64,000 nt of DNA. Origin: a candidate division KSB1 bacterium. GTDB lineage: Bacteria; Zhuqueibacterota; Zhuqueibacteria; JANLFK01; Oleimicrobiaceae. Position numbers and translations under genes: made by a program. This document shows positions 18,066 to 26,267 of this stretch, piece after piece. Position 1 is the stretch's first letter. Each line of letters starts with the position of its first letter. The stretch lies in the NCBI GenBank assembly GCA_024655945.1, contig JANLFK010000001.1, forward strand, positions 124,001 to 188,000, written 5' to 3'. The notes under the pieces are model-generated. The model ran no database searches and was not told the origin of the DNA. It saw nothing but the letters and a program-made list of their open reading frames with translations.

Positions 18066-18562
18066 GTAGTCGCGCCCTCGTCTGATGTCATCCCAAGCAG
18101 CTCGTTGATAAGTGCCCGCAGAAGTTCCACGCTCTCCCGCACTGCAGGGGAGAGTCCAGCGCCGAGCCCGAGTTCGGCCGGCTGAATGCCGATGAGCACC
18201 ACCTCAGCCCCTGTCTCCGCCCGCAGATAGTCGATCACCGTGCGCAATGAGGCGTGATGCGTGTCAAACCTCTTTTCCGTCAAGCCATCTGCATCGAGGA
18301 TGGCGATCGCCCCCGGCTCTTCCCCCAAGTCAAGCGCATCCGCAATCAGTATCGTATCCGGCTGGAAGTCTTTGACCGGGCCCGTATACGCTTCGGGCAC
18401 GTCCCCGCAGTCAATTGGGCAGAACCGCCCGCTCCGCACCAGGCCCCTTGCCAGAATCGAACCCGCCTGATCATCGCCCCGCCACTCGCTACCCACGCCC
18501 ATGAGCACCACCCGCCCATGGAGCAGCGATTCGAGGGCGCCGGCCAGGCCCTCCGGCTTCAT
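18062..18562 (-). CDS. hycI: Hydrogenase maturation endopeptidase, HycI type
   Basis: A 166-residue protease that removes the C-terminal peptide of the large subunit after nickel insertion. The family motif GVGSEWRGDDQAG (about residues 22-34) has Ser where most members have Asn; IADALDLGEEPG and the FDTHHASL block supply the other nickel-sensing residues. The likely target is the TER|LETVDV site after C527 of the large subunit. The gene is coupled by ATGA overlaps to both neighbours. The dedicated protease shows the enzyme is matured despite the in-frame TGA in its substrate gene. Confidence 0.9.
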   Translation of the reverse strand: MKPEGLAGALESLLHGRVVLMGVGSEWRGDDQAGSILARGLVRSGRFCPIDCGDVPEAYTGPVKDFQPDTILIADALDLGEEPGAIAILDADGLTEKRFDTHHASLRTVIDYLRAETGAEVVLIGIQPAELGLGAGLSPAVRESVELLRALINELLGMTSDEGATT

Positions 18563-18867
18563 TCCTCCTCTCGTTTCAGCAATACCACAAAAATGAAAAA
18601 CGCGGTCGCCAGCGTGGCGACTACTTGCACCACCAGGGAGAAGGTGGCCACGAAAGGCCTATACGCCGGCCTTGCCCATTGTTCCATACCCTGGGTGGAT
18701 AAGAGCCTGGTCTGAACCCCGCTGCCGGCCTGGCTCTCCAGCTGGGCAGCACGCACCGCGCTGTCCGCCAGCGCCTGGGTTGGCTCGGTTGCAATCAAGC
18801 TCCCCAAGGCCACGCAGGCACCAATCACCAGGAACAAAATGGCACTCCGCAGATTCCTCACCGTCAT
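18559..18867 (-). CDS. Small two-helix membrane protein of the hydrogenase operon
   Basis: About 102 residues, with a hydrophobic helix near the N terminus (LRSAILFLVIGACVALGSL), a polar stretch of about 45 residues, and a second helix close to the C terminus before KREEE. I do not recognise the family. It sits between the diaphorase-like gamma gene and the protease gene and overlaps the latter by 4 bases, so it is probably a structural or assembly component of the complex. ATG at 18867 has GGAG ten bases upstream; a TTG two codons earlier is the alternative start. Confidence 0.75.
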   Translation of the reverse strand: MTVRNLRSAILFLVIGACVALGSLIATEPTQALADSAVRAAQLESQAGSGVQTRLLSTQGMEQWARPAYRPFVATFSLVVQVVATLATAFFIFVVLLKREEE

Positions 18868-18903
18868 GAGCAAGTCACTCCACTCGGCTCGCGTCGTACC
18901 CGA

Positions 18904-19728
18904 TCAGCGCTCGGGCAACACCTTGATCTGTCGCCAGCTGAACACCGGCCCGTCCACGCAGATGTACTTGTGGCCAATGGCGCAATGGCCACACTTCCCC
19001 ACGCCGCATTTCATGTAGCGCTCTAAGGTGGAGATGATGTGATCGTCCGCAAAGCCCATGGCCAACAGATCCTGAATGACGAACCGGATCATGATCGGCG
19101 GTCCGCAGGTGAATGCGAAAGTGCGCTTCGGGTCCACCTTGATTTTCTCAAAGAGAGTGGTGACCACCCCGACCGGCCCGGTCCACGTCTCATCGGCGCG
19201 GTCGACGGTCTGGAGAAGGCGCACATCGTCGCGCGCGGCCCACTCCTCCAGGGCGTCCTTGTACACCCGATCAGTTGGGGTGCGCGCCCCGTACAGGATG
19301 GTAAACTCTCCGAACTTGTTTCTCTTGTCGAAAATGGGTTCGATGAGGGAGCGCAGCGGCGGCAACCCGATGCCACCGGCCACAATGAGGATGTCGTGGC
19401 CCATCACCTCTTCGAAGGGAAAGCTGTTGCCAAGGGGGCCGCGTACGCCGAACACGTCGCCGACTTTGGCCTCATGCAGGGCGTTGGTCACCGTGCCGGT
19501 GGCACGCACCGTGATGCGGAAGTTACCCTTGCGCAGGGGGTTTGAGCACAGCCCGAAGGGGGCCTCCCCCTTGCCAAAGACGGACACTTCCACAAATTGC
19601 CCTGGCTTGTAACTGAAGGCCTTGTTGTACCTCTCGTCCAAAAAATGAAGGGTGAACGTCTTGGTATCGGGTGTCTCATCCACAATCTGGTCGATGACCG
19701 CCAGCTGTGGGAGGTAGAGGTTTTCCAT
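18904..19728 (-). CDS. FAD/NAD(P)-binding reductase subunit (sulfhydrogenase gamma / AsrB-like)
   Basis: A 274-residue ferredoxin-NADP reductase-type protein. FAD binding is indicated by PFGLCSNPLRKG and the GPLGNSFPF loop, NAD(P) binding by VAGGIGLPPLRSL and FTCGPPIM. The C-terminal cysteines CGVGKCGHCAIG...C bind a [2Fe-2S] cluster, as in HydG of Pyrococcus hydrogenase I and in the dihydroorotate dehydrogenase electron-transfer subunit. In this operon it would exchange electrons with NAD(P)H. ATG at 19728 follows AGGAAG. It is paired with the beta-like subunit directly upstream. Confidence 0.9.
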   Translation of the reverse strand: MENLYLPQLAVIDQIVDETPDTKTFTLHFLDERYNKAFSYKPGQFVEVSVFGKGEAPFGLCSNPLRKGNFRITVRATGTVTNALHEAKVGDVFGVRGPLGNSFPFEEVMGHDILIVAGGIGLPPLRSLIEPIFDKRNKFGEFTILYGARTPTDRVYKDALEEWAARDDVRLLQTVDRADETWTGPVGVVTTLFEKIKVDPKRTFAFTCGPPIMIRFVIQDLLAMGFADDHIISTLERYMKCGVGKCGHCAIGHKYICVDGPVFSWRQIKVLPER

Positions 19729-19752
19729 TCCGCTACTTCCTCGCCTTGTCGT

Positions 19753-20841
19753 TCACGAAGAGTGCCGTTGTGCGCCCAGCTGCTCGGGCTCTGGTTGTCC
19801 TTCACGCCGCAGCCGCTTGACCACGGCGGGCAAGTCCAAGAGCCCGATGGCCTCGCAGACCGTGATGCACCTTCCGCAACCTACGCAGCCTTGGTGGCCG
19901 TCCAGCTTGACGTAGGCATAGCTCAACTTGTGGTAGAAGCGGCGCTTGATGCGCTCCTTGGTCTTTTCGCGCGGATTGTGCCCAGACGCCTCTCGCGTGA
20001 AGCCGGAATATTGACACGAATCCCAACAGCGCAAGCGCACCCCGCACGTCGGCGACTCCATGTAGTCAGCCACGTCGTAGCAAGTGCAGACCGGACAGAC
20101 GTGGGTACAGCCTCCACAGCTGAAGCATTCGAAACCCATCTCCTCCCACAGCTCCTCCCGGACGCGATTATTGGTGATCTGGATGATGGCCTTGGCCACA
20201 TAGGCGGTGGGCACCATCTGGCTGTCGCACTTGGCCATGAGCTCCTTGCGCCGCTGCAAGTCCTCCTGCGTGGCAGCCACCAGCCCCTTCTTGATTTTCT
20301 CCAGGATGGCAATCCCCTTTTTGCTCCCCACGTGGATGAGATAACGGTCACCAAAGTCGGTCAGCTGCAGGTCAAATCCAGCCTCCAGCCACGGACCGCC
20401 ATCACAGCAGATACAAAAGCAGGTGTCTAAAGGCTTATTGCAGGCGACGCTGATGATTGTGGTGTTCGCCCGCTTTTCGAGGTAGTAGTTGTCCAAGTAG
20501 GTGCCGGAGAAAAACTTGTCCCAATGCAGGATCCCCTTCACGTCGCAGGAGCGAATGCCACAGAGGACCTGTGGGGAGGAGTCCACCAGCGGCTCAAAGG
20601 TCGGGCGTTTGCCCAGGGTGAAGCGAAACAAGTCCTGCCGATGCGGGATGAGGAACCGTTTGACAGGGTCGAACTCGTTGACATAGTCGAAGGTGAACTC
20701 CGCCACGGAAGCCACCTCGCGGAAAACCACATCGCCGTCCGGTCCGGGTGTCGGCCCGATCAACTTGGCGCCCTTTCGCAGCGAGTCGAGCACGGCGAGG
20801 AACGCCTGTTTGTCGATGGTGTACTTCTGGCCGACCTTCAT
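19753..20841 (-). CDS. Fe-S electron-transfer subunit (sulfhydrogenase beta / AsrA-like)
   Basis: A 362-residue cytoplasmic Fe-S protein of the HydB/AsrA family. The N-terminal domain has GIRSCDVKGI and the cysteine cluster CNKPLDTCFCICCDGG. Two ferredoxin motifs follow: CFSCGGCTHVCPVC near residue 234 and CVGCGRCITVC near residue 315. In group 3b hydrogenases and anaerobic sulfite reductase this subunit bridges the FAD/NAD subunit and the catalytic core, so here it likely passes electrons between NAD(P)H and the hydrogenase arm. ATG at 20841 (GGAGG upstream) overlaps the stop of the FdhA-like gene (ATGA), so I prefer it to the in-frame start eight codons earlier. Confidence 0.9.
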   Translation of the reverse strand: MKVGQKYTIDKQAFLAVLDSLRKGAKLIGPTPGPDGDVVFREVASVAEFTFDYVNEFDPVKRFLIPHRQDLFRFTLGKRPTFEPLVDSSPQVLCGIRSCDVKGILHWDKFFSGTYLDNYYLEKRANTTIISVACNKPLDTCFCICCDGGPWLEAGFDLQLTDFGDRYLIHVGSKKGIAILEKIKKGLVAATQEDLQRRKELMAKCDSQMVPTAYVAKAIIQITNNRVREELWEEMGFECFSCGGCTHVCPVCTCYDVADYMESPTCGVRLRCWDSCQYSGFTREASGHNPREKTKERIKRRFYHKLSYAYVKLDGHQGCVGCGRCITVCEAIGLLDLPAVVKRLRREGQPEPEQLGAQRHSS

Positions 20842-22805
20842 GCTACCTCCACTCTTGCCGCGCAAACCTTCATCTCGGGGATCTTGGACTGCTGTTCGAG
20901 CTTATCGTTGGCCAAAACATTGGTGAGGCCATCTTTGTAGTGAAGGGAGGCAAAAACGACTTTCGGTGGCACACCGCGCGTCACCTGTACCGTGCGCTCG
21001 ATGGTACCACGCGGGGTCGTCACCCTGGCTTTCCATCCGGAGCGGAGACCAAGCTCCTTGGCATCATCGGTATTCACTTCCAGGACCCCCTCTGGATACT
21101 CTTTGGCCAAGGTGAACGAGCGCGAAACCAATGTGCCCGACACGCGGTGTACGCGCCCCCGGCCAATGACGAGGGTGAATGGGTAGTTCTGGTCGGGGAA
21201 CTCACTGGGAGGCACGTAGCGCGCAGCAAGAAGCTTGGCATCGGCCAAAGATGGCAACGGTCGTGCCACCGGCCACTGCACGCCCCCAGGTCGATTTAAA
21301 TCCTGGTAGCTGATGCCCTGGTACCACGGATTGACAGTGGCAATTTCCGCAAAGACGTCCGCAGGCGAACGATACGCCATGCGTGCAGCCAGCTTCTTGG
21401 CCAGGGTGAGGAATATCTCCCAGTCTGGCTTTGCCTCCCCCACTGGCGGAATGGCCGCGCGCACCCTTTGGATGCGCCGCTCCAAGTTGGTAAATGTGCC
21501 CTCCTTCTCCGCGTAGCTGCAGGCAGGCAGCACCACGTGCGCAAGCTCTGCAGTTTCGGTCAGGAAAAGATCCTGGACCACAAGGAAGTCCAGCCGCTCC
21601 AACGCAGCTTTGGCAGCGCCAGAGTTGGGTGCATCCCAGACCAGATTCTCGCCGACCACGTACATGGCCTTTATCTGGTCGCCGGCGGCCTGCAGCATCT
21701 CGCCAAGTGTCAAGCCTGGCTTCTTCGGCAACGCGCTGGGAAGGACTTTGCCCAAGCAGGAAGCAGCCTCCCGGTCCTCCAACCGGGCGAAACCAGGCAA
21801 AAACCCTGGAGCCAGCCCCATATCCAACACACCCTGCATGTTGTTGGCCGGGTGAAGGGGCAAGAGACCCGCCCCTGGTCTGCCGATGTTGCCGGTGAGC
21901 ACGAGCAGGTTAACCAGCGCCTTGACTGCCTCAGTTCCCGAAGCCTGCTGCGTGACCCCGTTCCCGTAGAGAACGAGCAACCGTTGCGCGCCGCTGACAG
22001 TTTCGCCCAACCTTGCCAGCTGCTCGGAGGGGATTCCGCTGAGCTGGGCGGCACTGTCCGGCGTAAAGGATTCCAACGCCTTGGCCAAGGCATTGACGCC
22101 ACGAGCCTCCGCAACTTGGCGATTGCTGCGAATCAGCCAGTTGCACAGCGCGTTCAGCCACACCACGTCGCTGCCCGGCTTGGGGCGCAGATGAAGAGTG
22201 GCAAAGTGGGAAAGTTCGGTCTCTCTGGGATCAACGACGACAACCTTGGCGCCGTGGCGGGCGGCCCACAGCACGTACGACCCCGCCTTGGCGCTTTGCT
22301 CCTTAGGATTGGCGCCCACCACGAGCAGCACGTCGGCCTCTTCAATATCGGTGAGGGAAGCGGTAGCCGCAGCAAAACCGAGCTGGGCGCTGAGCGCATG
22401 CAGGGTGGGCGCTTGGTAGAACCGGGCGCCCGTGTCTACGTTGTCGGTACCAAGCACCCCACGGGCAAGTTTCATCAGCAGGTAGCTGTCCTCGTTGGTG
22501 CACTTGGTGGAGCCCACCACGCCGATGCCTGTCGGGTCAAAGCTCTTGAGCGTCTTGGCTACCAGGGCAATTGCCGCCTCCCAAGACGCCTCCTGAAACT
22601 TGCCGTTCTTCTTGATGAGAGGCCTGCGTAACCGGCCGGGGTGGTGGATGATCTGGTGCCCGTTCCACCCTTTGACGCAGAGGGTCCCCCTACTCACAGG
22701 GTGTCGACGTTGCGGCGCTACCCCTAAGACTCGTTCCCCCTCGACAGCCAAGAGAACACCACATCCGCACCCGCAGAAAGGACACGTCGTGAGGACCTTG
22801 CTCAC
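20838..22805 (-). CDS. FdhA/NuoG-like molybdopterin-fold subunit lacking the catalytic Cys/Sec
   Basis: A 655-residue member of the molybdopterin oxidoreductase family and first gene of the operon. The N-terminal [4Fe-4S] site is intact (C8, C11, C15, C43 followed by VKG), and the MopB core (VGSTKCTNEDSYLLMKL; VVGANPKEQ; VVDPRE) and the C-terminal molydopterin-dinucleotide binding domain are present. At the position where formate dehydrogenases have AR-x-Cys/Sec-His it reads A-R-F-Y130-Q131, so both the metal ligand and the catalytic histidine are gone. Formate oxidation is therefore unlikely; a NuoG-like electron-transfer role is more plausible. GTG start at 22805 with AAGGAG upstream. The codon at 130 is TAC, so this is not a second recoding site. 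Confidence 0.85.
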   Translation of the reverse strand: MSKVLTTCPFCGCGCGVLLAVEGERVLGVAPQRRHPVSRGTLCVKGWNGHQIIHHPGRLRRPLIKKNGKFQEASWEAAIALVAKTLKSFDPTGIGVVGSTKCTNEDSYLLMKLARGVLGTDNVDTGARFYQAPTLHALSAQLGFAAATASLTDIEEADVLLVVGANPKEQSAKAGSYVLWAARHGAKVVVVDPRETELSHFATLHLRPKPGSDVVWLNALCNWLIRSNRQVAEARGVNALAKALESFTPDSAAQLSGIPSEQLARLGETVSGAQRLLVLYGNGVTQQASGTEAVKALVNLLVLTGNIGRPGAGLLPLHPANNMQGVLDMGLAPGFLPGFARLEDREAASCLGKVLPSALPKKPGLTLGEMLQAAGDQIKAMYVVGENLVWDAPNSGAAKAALERLDFLVVQDLFLTETAELAHVVLPACSYAEKEGTFTNLERRIQRVRAAIPPVGEAKPDWEIFLTLAKKLAARMAYRSPADVFAEIATVNPWYQGISYQDLNRPGGVQWPVARPLPSLADAKLLAARYVPPSEFPDQNYPFTLVIGRGRVHRVSGTLVSRSFTLAKEYPEGVLEVNTDDAKELGLRSGWKARVTTPRGTIERTVQVTRGVPPKVVFASLHYKDGLTNVLANDKLEQQSKIPEMKVCAARVEVA

Positions 22806-22836
22806 CGAGGCACTCCTTCTCTTGCTTGCGCATTCC

Positions 22837-22876
22837 AGACCAGTTCAGGCGGGCAACCTTGTCAAACCTCATGCCA
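22837..22876 (-). promoter_or_regulatory. Candidate promoter of the hydrogenase operon
   Basis: On the minus strand TTGACA (22860-22865) with a 17-base spacer leads to a weak -10, TGGTCT (22837-22842), 32 bases before the GTG. The same stretch (22861-22876) also reads TGGCATG-N4-TTGAC, close to a sigma-54 -24/-12 element but with GA in place of GC at -12. Either could be the promoter; a weak -10 suggests activation. Confidence 0.4.
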
Positions 22877-22878
22877 AA

Positions 22879-22947
22879 GCATTGGGCTCCACGGCGCAAC
22901 CACGGCCATTGGCCCCTTGATTTCCCAATGCTTACAAAACCCAATGC
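22879..22947. repeat. Three copies of an 8-base motif (CCCAATGC / GCATTGGG) upstream of the operon
   Basis: CCCAATGC occurs at 22924-22931 and 22940-22947 as a direct repeat 16 bases apart, and its reverse complement GCATTGGG at 22879-22886. They lie about 75-140 bases upstream of the first hydrogenase gene in an otherwise empty region. They may be regulator binding sites; no factor can be named. Confidence 0.4.
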
Positions 22948-22975
22948 GTTGCCCTGCGTGTGGCCAGCCGAATCA

Positions 22976-23022
22976 TTCCCACTTCTGGGACGAGTGGCGG
23001 CATGCGTTCCCACAAATGGGAA
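22976..23022. repeat. Twin palindromes TTCCCA-N4-TGGGA
   Basis: Two similar inverted repeats, TTCCCA-CTTC-TGGGA (22976-22990) and TTCCCA-CAAA-TGGGAA (23007-23022), start 31 bases apart, about three helical turns. They lie between the end of pgk and the hydrogenase operon promoter. No T-run follows on either strand, so an operator is more likely than a terminator. Confidence 0.4.
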
Positions 23023-23077
23023 AGGCGCTGGATGGGCTCGGTGTGTGGCGCAGCGCTCCAGCGCCTCTCCCCCTGGC

Positions 23078-24274
23078 CTACGCTTCGGTCAGGGCCTCAA
23101 CGCCAGGGAGCTTGAGTCCTGACAGGAACTCCAGCGATGCGCCCCCGCCTGTCGACACGTGCGACACCTTGTCCGAGAGCTTTGCCTTGGCAATGGCAGC
23201 CGCGCTGTCGCCACCGCCGACGATGGTGACCGCACCCTGCGCCGTGGCATCGGCGAGGGCCTTGGCGATCTCCATCGTGCCCTTGGCGAATGCTCCCTTC
23301 TCGAACATGCCGAGCGGCCCGTTCCAGACGACTGTGCGCGCACCGAGGATCTTCTTCTTGAATTCCTCAATGGCCTTGGGCCCTATGTCCAGGCCCATCA
23401 GACCATCGGGTATCGCCTCGCCGACAATGACCTTCGCCTCGGCTTCGGTCTCGGCATTGGGTGCCACCACATGGTCCACAGGAAGCAGCAGTTCCACGCC
23501 GCGCTGCTGCGCTCGTTGCAGGAGCTGGGCAGCAAGGTCAAGCTTGTCGGCCTCCACAAGGGAGGAGCCAACCGCCACGCCACGGGCCTTCAGGAATGTG
23601 TAGGCCATTGCGCCGCCCACCAGGAGCGAATTGACGTTTCCCAGGAAATTCTCGATCAGCTCAATCTTGTCGGAGATCTTCGCGCCGCCCATGATGGCCA
23701 CAAAGGGCTTGGCTGGCGACTGCAAGGCCTTGCTCAGGTAGAGCAGCTCCCGTTGCATCAGATAGCCGGCTGCGCACTTCTCGAAGTACTTGGTGACCCC
23801 CTCGGTCGAGGCGTGAGCACGGTGGGCACTCCCAAAAGCGTCGTTAACGTACACGTCGCCGAGCTTGGCGAGCTGCCTGGCAAAGTCGGGGTCGTTGTCG
23901 GTCTCCGCCTTGTGGAAGCGCAGGTTCTCCAGCATCAGCACCTCGCCTGGTTTCATGGCACGAACCATAGCCTCCACCTCGGGGCCCACACAGTCGGGCG
24001 CCATCTTCACTTCCCGTCCCAGCAGCTCGCTGAGCCGGGCTGCGGCGGGTCGCAGGCGCATCTCCTCCTTGACCTGGCCCTTGGGTCTGCCCAGGTGCGA
24101 CATGAGGATGGCCATGCCACCGGCATCGATTACCTTCTTGATGCTGGGAATGGCGGCACAGATACGGGTGTCATCGGCAACCTTTAGGTCCACTGTCAGG
24201 GGCACGTTGAAATCAACGCGCATAAGCACGCGCTTGCCTTTCAGGTCCAAATCATCAATGCTCAACTTGGCCAT
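23078..24274 (-). CDS. pgk: Phosphoglycerate kinase
   Basis: A 398-residue glycolytic enzyme that makes ATP from 1,3-bisphosphoglycerate. The N-terminal substrate site (RVDFNVPL at residues 18-25, SHLGRPKG near residue 59), the GGAKISDKI motif near residue 199 and the nucleotide site GGGDSAAA near residue 366 are all present. The length is normal for bacteria. ATG at 24274 follows GGAGGACAG, and a promoter lies about 65 bases upstream. Confidence 0.98.
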   Translation of the reverse strand: MAKLSIDDLDLKGKRVLMRVDFNVPLTVDLKVADDTRICAAIPSIKKVIDAGGMAILMSHLGRPKGQVKEEMRLRPAAARLSELLGREVKMAPDCVGPEVEAMVRAMKPGEVLMLENLRFHKAETDNDPDFARQLAKLGDVYVNDAFGSAHRAHASTEGVTKYFEKCAAGYLMQRELLYLSKALQSPAKPFVAIMGGAKISDKIELIENFLGNVNSLLVGGAMAYTFLKARGVAVGSSLVEADKLDLAAQLLQRAQQRGVELLLPVDHVVAPNAETEAEAKVIVGEAIPDGLMGLDIGPKAIEEFKKKILGARTVVWNGPLGMFEKGAFAKGTMEIAKALADATAQGAVTIVGGGDSAAAIAKAKLSDKVSHVSTGGGASLEFLSGLKLPGVEALTEA

Positions 24275-24337
24275 GTCGTCTGTCCTCCGTTCGTCATCAC
24301 ACCTTTCATGTCCCTACGCGAGAAAACGTCGGGTAGA

Positions 24338-24365
24338 AAGATATACTTTTCCCCTACAAAGTCAA
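24338..24365 (-). promoter_or_regulatory. Promoter of pgk
   Basis: On the minus strand TTGACT (24360-24365), a 16-base spacer and TATCTT (24338-24343). The leader to the pgk start codon would be about 55 bases. TATATC, overlapping by two bases, is an alternative -10 with too short a spacer. Confidence 0.6.
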
Positions 24366-24707
24366 GCGGAATTTGCTGGCGAGGCTCATTTTCGCAGGCA
24401 AGCGGGTTCTCGCACCTGCCCGGCCGCAAGATTGCCGGCGCTCCTCCGCCCCCTGGGACACGCAGGCTGGCTGGCCCTGCGCAATGGGCGGCGTCCGATC
24501 TTCCGCACTGCCCAGAGGCAGCTCGTATGACTCCAGCCGTGCTCGCGGGGCTTACGGGCCCTCTCTGGAATAGCTAAGCCAGTGCTGACCACCTGCTGCG
24601 ATGACGTGGGCCTCGCTTGCCTCACCGCAGCGGCAGAGCGCTCAAGCGCCGGCCGGAAAGAAGTCCCCCCACAGGTCCTGCCCCCACCTCGCCTGGCCTG
24701 GGGCCAT
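24366..24707. other. Intergenic region of about 340 bases between rpiB and pgk with no recognised gene
   Basis: The stretch is GC-rich and has no coding sequence with recognisable homology on either strand. I looked for tRNA T-loops, RNase P, SRP and tmRNA signatures and saw none. A possible long-range stem CCAGAG/CTCTGG can be drawn on the minus strand, but nothing identifies an RNA family. No convincing terminator of rpiB was found. Confidence 0.5.
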
Positions 24708-25355
24708 TCAGCCTCGCAGGTAGCGCCGCTCGATCTTCTCTACCTTCTTGATGCGCCGCTCGTGCCGGCCACCGCCAAAGTCGGTGGTCAACCACACACG
24801 CACAATCTGTGCTGCTGTCTCTTGGTCCACCATGCGCGAGCCAAGAGCCAGGATGTTGGCATCGTTGTGCTCGCGACTATTCCTGGCCGCCTCGACGCTG
24901 GCGCAGGTGGCCGCCCGGATGCCGGGCAGCTTGTTAGCCACGATCGCCGAGCCGATCCCCGCTCCGTCAATGACAATGCCCCGCACGGTGCGGCGCCGCG
25001 CCACGTCCTGCGCCACCTGGAGGGCGATGTCCGGGTAATCCACTGGCGTCTCATCAAAGGCACCCCGGTCGACTACCTGGTATCCTTCGCCCGCAAGGAA
25101 AGTCTTCAGAAATTCTTTGAGGCGAAAGCCTGCGTGGTCGCTGCCCAAAGAGATTATGGCTCCGGCCTCTTTTGCTGCGACGGCGCGGCCGGTTAACTTG
25201 CCGAATCTCTCACCCTCTCTCTTCAGGACGATACCCAAGCGCCGTGCGGCGTCAGCAGCCGAGGGCGTGACGAGGGTAACTGCATCCAGCAGAATCTCCC
25301 GCTGCCCGTCTTTGTTGGCCTTGAGGACGTCTTTTTCGGTCAGCAGCTTCTTCAT
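24708..25355 (-). CDS. rpiB: Ribose-5-phosphate isomerase B with an N-terminal extension
   Basis: A 215-residue RpiB/LacAB-family isomerase, interconverting ribose 5-phosphate and ribulose 5-phosphate. The catalytic domain starts near residue 68 (SLGSDHAGFRLKEFL) and holds DGAGIGSAIVANK and GIRAATCASVEAARNSREHNDANILALGSR, with the usual cysteine and histidine. The first 65 residues are additional to typical RpiB (about 145-150 residues): TEKDVLKA, then LVTPSAADAARRLGI. This resembles the N-terminal segment of EutT/EutQ-type proteins of ethanolamine utilisation. No microcompartment genes are seen nearby. The start codon ATG at 25355 has only a weak ribosome binding site. Confidence 0.88.
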   Translation of the reverse strand: MKKLLTEKDVLKANKDGQREILLDAVTLVTPSAADAARRLGIVLKREGERFGKLTGRAVAAKEAGAIISLGSDHAGFRLKEFLKTFLAGEGYQVVDRGAFDETPVDYPDIALQVAQDVARRRTVRGIVIDGAGIGSAIVANKLPGIRAATCASVEAARNSREHNDANILALGSRMVDQETAAQIVRVWLTTDFGGGRHERRIKKVEKIERRYLRG

Positions 25356-25406
25356 TCGCTGCGGCGCGTCTCTCCCGAGAAGTGCGGTGCTGGCATAGCC
25401 TCCCCG

Positions 25407-26177
25407 TCAATTGCGGTGGCGGGGCTTGCGCTCGGCCTCGCCGGTCATCGGCACGAAGCGAACCGGCAACACCGACTCCTCTTTCACCCGCTTCTCGTCC
25501 ATCTTGGTGACCACTACCAGCTCCTGGTACATTGAGCCTACGGGAATGACCATCCTGCCCCCAACCTTGAGCTGCTCCACCAACGGCTGCGGGATGTGGT
25601 CGGGCGCGGCTGTGACGATGATGGCGTCGAAGGGCGCCTTGTCAGGCAGACCGCGGTAGCCATCTCTCTGGCGCACGTTCACGTTCTTGTAGCCCAGCCG
25701 CTTGAGACGCTCTTTGGCCTGCAGGGCCAGGTCACCCACGATCTCGATGGAAAAGACCGAGTCGACGATCTCGGCAAGAACCGCCGCCTGGTATCCCGAA
25801 CCGGTGCCCACCTCGAGGACGCGCTCCCCTCCCTTCAGCCTGAGGCACTCGGTCATGAAGGCGACGATGTACGGTTGCGAGATGGTCTGCCCATGCCCAA
25901 TGGGCAGCGGCGAATCGTCGTAGGCGGAATCCCGGAGGTTGTCGGGAACAAACAAGTGACGTGGAACCTTGCGCATCGCCTCCAGGACGAGGGGGTCCTT
26001 CACCTCACGGGCCGCAATCTGCGATTCCACCATGCGGAGACGCTGCTGCGCGAACTCCGCCTCATGGGTCTCTGGTTGCCTGCCACGCTGTTCAGTCTTC
26101 GGACTCTTCACGCAGGCCTCTCCGGCGATAGTCACAGCCGCTGCCAGGGCCGTGACACACAAGAGTCTCACCGTCAC
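25407..26177 (-). CDS. pcm: Protein-L-isoaspartate O-methyltransferase, probably exported
   Basis: A 256-residue PCMT that methylates isoaspartyl residues to start their repair. The methyltransferase core shows [15 protein letters not shown] (about residues 118-132), [22 protein letters not shown] and [12 protein letters not shown]. Upstream of the usual start there is a hydrophobic N terminus ([15 protein letters not shown]) followed by Cys and a polar linker, consistent with a signal peptide, possibly a non-canonical lipoprotein signal. Periplasmic PCMTs are known in some bacteria. GTG start at 26177 with GAGGTGA upstream. Confidence 0.9.
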   Translation of the reverse strand: MTVRLLCVTALAAAVTIAGEACVKSPKTEQRGRQPETHEAEFAQQRLRMVESQIAAREVKDPLVLEAMRKVPRHLFVPDNLRDSAYDDSPLPIGHGQTISQPYIVAFMTECLRLKGGERVLEVGTGSGYQAAVLAEIVDSVFSIEIVGDLALQAKERLKRLGYKNVNVRQRDGYRGLPDKAPFDAIIVTAAPDHIPQPLVEQLKVGGRMVIPVGSMYQELVVVTKMDEKRVKEESVLPVRFVPMTGEAERKPRHRN

Positions 26178-26267
26178 TCACCTCACTCCGGCGATACAAT
26201 CCCAATCCTTGACCTTTGGCGCTTCCACCTCCCAAAAGCGCTTTCGCCCGCCACGAGACCAAGCAAA

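Noticed and set aside
22410-22425. A second selenocysteine in the FdhA-like subunit
   Set aside because: The codon at the catalytic position is TAC (Tyr) and the frame has no internal TGA.
22917-23100. Plus-strand peptide with a CPACG motif near the pgk end
   Set aside because: It continues antisense through pgk, has no family match beyond the short cysteine pair and no ribosome binding site.
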